NCBI GenBank assembly: GCA_964649665.1
Contig: CAZYPU010000042.1
Coordinates: forward strand, 1 to 5,749
Direction: 5' to 3'
DNA: 5,749 nucleotides
From: CAZYPU01 sp964649665
GTDB taxonomy: Bacteria; Omnitrophota; Gorgyraeia; JABMRN01; RBG-13-46-9
The notes under the pieces are model-generated. The model saw nothing but the letters and a program-made list of their open reading frames with translations. It made no database searches and had not been told where the DNA came from. Each line of letters begins with the position of its first letter. The first letter of the stretch is position 1. Position numbers and translations under genes: made by a program. Of the stretch, positions 5,105 to 5,749 are shown one piece after another.

Positions 5105-5697
5105 AAAAACTTGTAATTGCCACTGGGAACAGAAATAAGAAAAAGGAACTTGAGGAAATCCTGAAGGGCCTCAAGGTAAAAATATTAGGCATACCCGATT
5201 TAAAAATACACATTCCGCGCGTTATAGAAGACGGCAGGACCTTCAGGCAGAACGCCATAAAAAAGGCGCTTACATTCTCGCGCTACGTGAACGAGACCGT
5301 CCTGGCTGATGATTCGGGGCTCGCGGTTGAGGCGCTGGACGGAAAACCGGGAGTCCGGTCCTCGCGGTTTGCCCGCGCAAAAGCCGAAGACCCGGAAAAT
5401 AACGCCAAGCTCCTGAAGCTCATGAAAAATATCCCCGAAGAAAAAAGAGGCGCTGACTTCGTCTGTGTTATAGCCCTTGCCCGGGGAGGAAACCTTCTGG
5501 ATACCGCCGAGGGGAAATGCAAAGGGTCTATTGGATTTAACCCTAAAGGGAAAAGCGGGTTCGGCTACGATCCCGTGTTTACGCCGAAAGGGTACCGCAG
5601 GACATTCGCCGAGATGAGTTCGCGGTTTAAAAACAAAATAAGCCACCGCGCGCGGGCATTAAAAAAAGCAAAATCTATCCTGAAAAAATACCTTTAA
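5101..5697 (+). CDS. rdgB: Non-canonical purine NTP pyrophosphatase (RdgB/HAM1 family)
   Basis: The enzyme hydrolyses dITP, ITP and XTP to monophosphates and pyrophosphate, keeping deaminated purines out of DNA and RNA. The 198 residues are a full-length HAM1 protein. Motifs in order are IATGNRNKKKEL (5-16), EDGRTFRQNA (43-52, with metal-site E44), LADDSGLAVEALDGKPGV (68-85, with D70 and D71), SSRFA (87-91), GFGYDPVF (153-160) and the purine-recognising SHR (181-183). All key residues are present. The GTG start overlaps the rph stop as GTGA and has no Shine-Dalgarno, so coupled translation is likely. The last 23 bp are also covered by a possible minus-strand gene. Confidence 0.96.
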   Translation: MKKLVIATGNRNKKKELEEILKGLKVKILGIPDLKIHIPRVIEDGRTFRQNAIKKALTFSRYVNETVLADDSGLAVEALDGKPGVRSSRFARAKAEDPENNAKLLKLMKNIPEEKRGADFVCVIALARGGNLLDTAEGKCKGSIGFNPKGKSGFGYDPVFTPKGYRRTFAEMSSRFKNKISHRARALKKAKSILKKYL

Positions 5698-5749
5698 GGA
5701 CTTTATCCAGCCCGCCCTTAAGGACATTTTTCATCCCGCCCATGTATTC
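5675..5749 (-). CDS. Possible C-terminus of a convergent gene, cut by the window edge
   Basis: Read from 5749 downwards, one minus-strand frame is open for 24 codons and ends with TAG at 5677-5675, inside the rdgB tail. The other two minus frames close within this stretch. The peptide contains two tandem 8-residue repeats, GGMKNVLK and GGLDKVLK, and ends GIFSG. It looks amphipathic and basic. I do not recognise the family, and 24 codons can be open by chance, so this is a low-confidence call supported mainly by the repeat pattern and the absence of an obvious plus-strand feature after rdgB. Confidence 0.35.
   Translation of the reverse strand, partial: EYMGGMKNVLKGGLDKVLKGIFSG
5693..5740. 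repeat. Imperfect 24-bp tandem repeat at the right edge
   Basis: On the minus strand two 24-bp units (5740-5717 and 5716-5693) agree at about 19 positions. Both start GGCGGG and share GTCCTTAA near the end. The period is a multiple of three and the differences are consistent with conservative codon change, which hints at coding DNA on the minus strand. Confidence 0.6.

Noticed and set aside
5200..5646. 148-codon minus-strand ORF inside rdgB
   Set aside because: Antisense to a complete HAM1-family gene; no motif or ribosome-binding site supports it.

Overview
The window reads as a piece of a Gram-negative-type (diderm) bacterial chromosome. The evidence is a lipoprotein-type cell-wall amidase, glutamate racemase and a compact housekeeping operon. 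The gene mix and the GGGACA/TGTCCC-type palindromes remind me of Omnitrophota (candidate OP3) genomes, but this is a hunch from style and no marker gene in the window fixes the taxonomy.

There are two zones. Positions 1 to about 1000 form an accessory-looking zone that is visibly richer in A+T. It holds the 3' end of a gene whose last 36 residues look like the C-terminal winged helix of a Fic-family protein. Next comes a 345-bp non-coding stretch with tandem and inverted repeats (about 146-327). Two very small membrane proteins with zinc-binding motifs follow, each preceded by a strong and nearly identical ribosome-binding segment. The zone closes with a long near-perfect hairpin (943-982) that contains the stop codon of the second small gene and probably acts as a terminator or a REP-like element.

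From about 1022 to 5697 there is a dense plus-strand operon. A good sigma70-type promoter with an extended -10 lies only a few bases before the first start codon. The genes are a lipoprotein N-acetylmuramoyl-L-alanine amidase, murI (glutamate racemase), the alpha and beta subunits of a class I (iron-sulfur) fumarase or tartrate-dehydratase-type enzyme, rph (RNase PH) and an RdgB/HAM1-type non-canonical purine NTP pyrophosphatase. Four of the five junctions are 4-bp stop/start overlaps (GTGA or ATGA), which suggests translational coupling. The only gap is the 74 bp between murI and the fumarase genes, which carries a small hairpin.

Functionally the operon joins peptidoglycan turnover and precursor supply (amidase, D-glutamate synthesis), a central-carbon dehydratase, 3' RNA trimming and nucleotide-pool cleaning. 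The murI/rph/rdgB association is known from other bacteria, for example the Bacillus racE-gerM-rph-ysnA region. The fumarase pair looks like an insertion into that old cluster. At the right edge, a minus-strand reading frame that runs off the window may be the C-terminus of a convergent gene overlapping the end of rdgB. I see no clearly new multi-gene system. The least explained parts are the repeat array at 146-327 and the pair of mini membrane zinc proteins.
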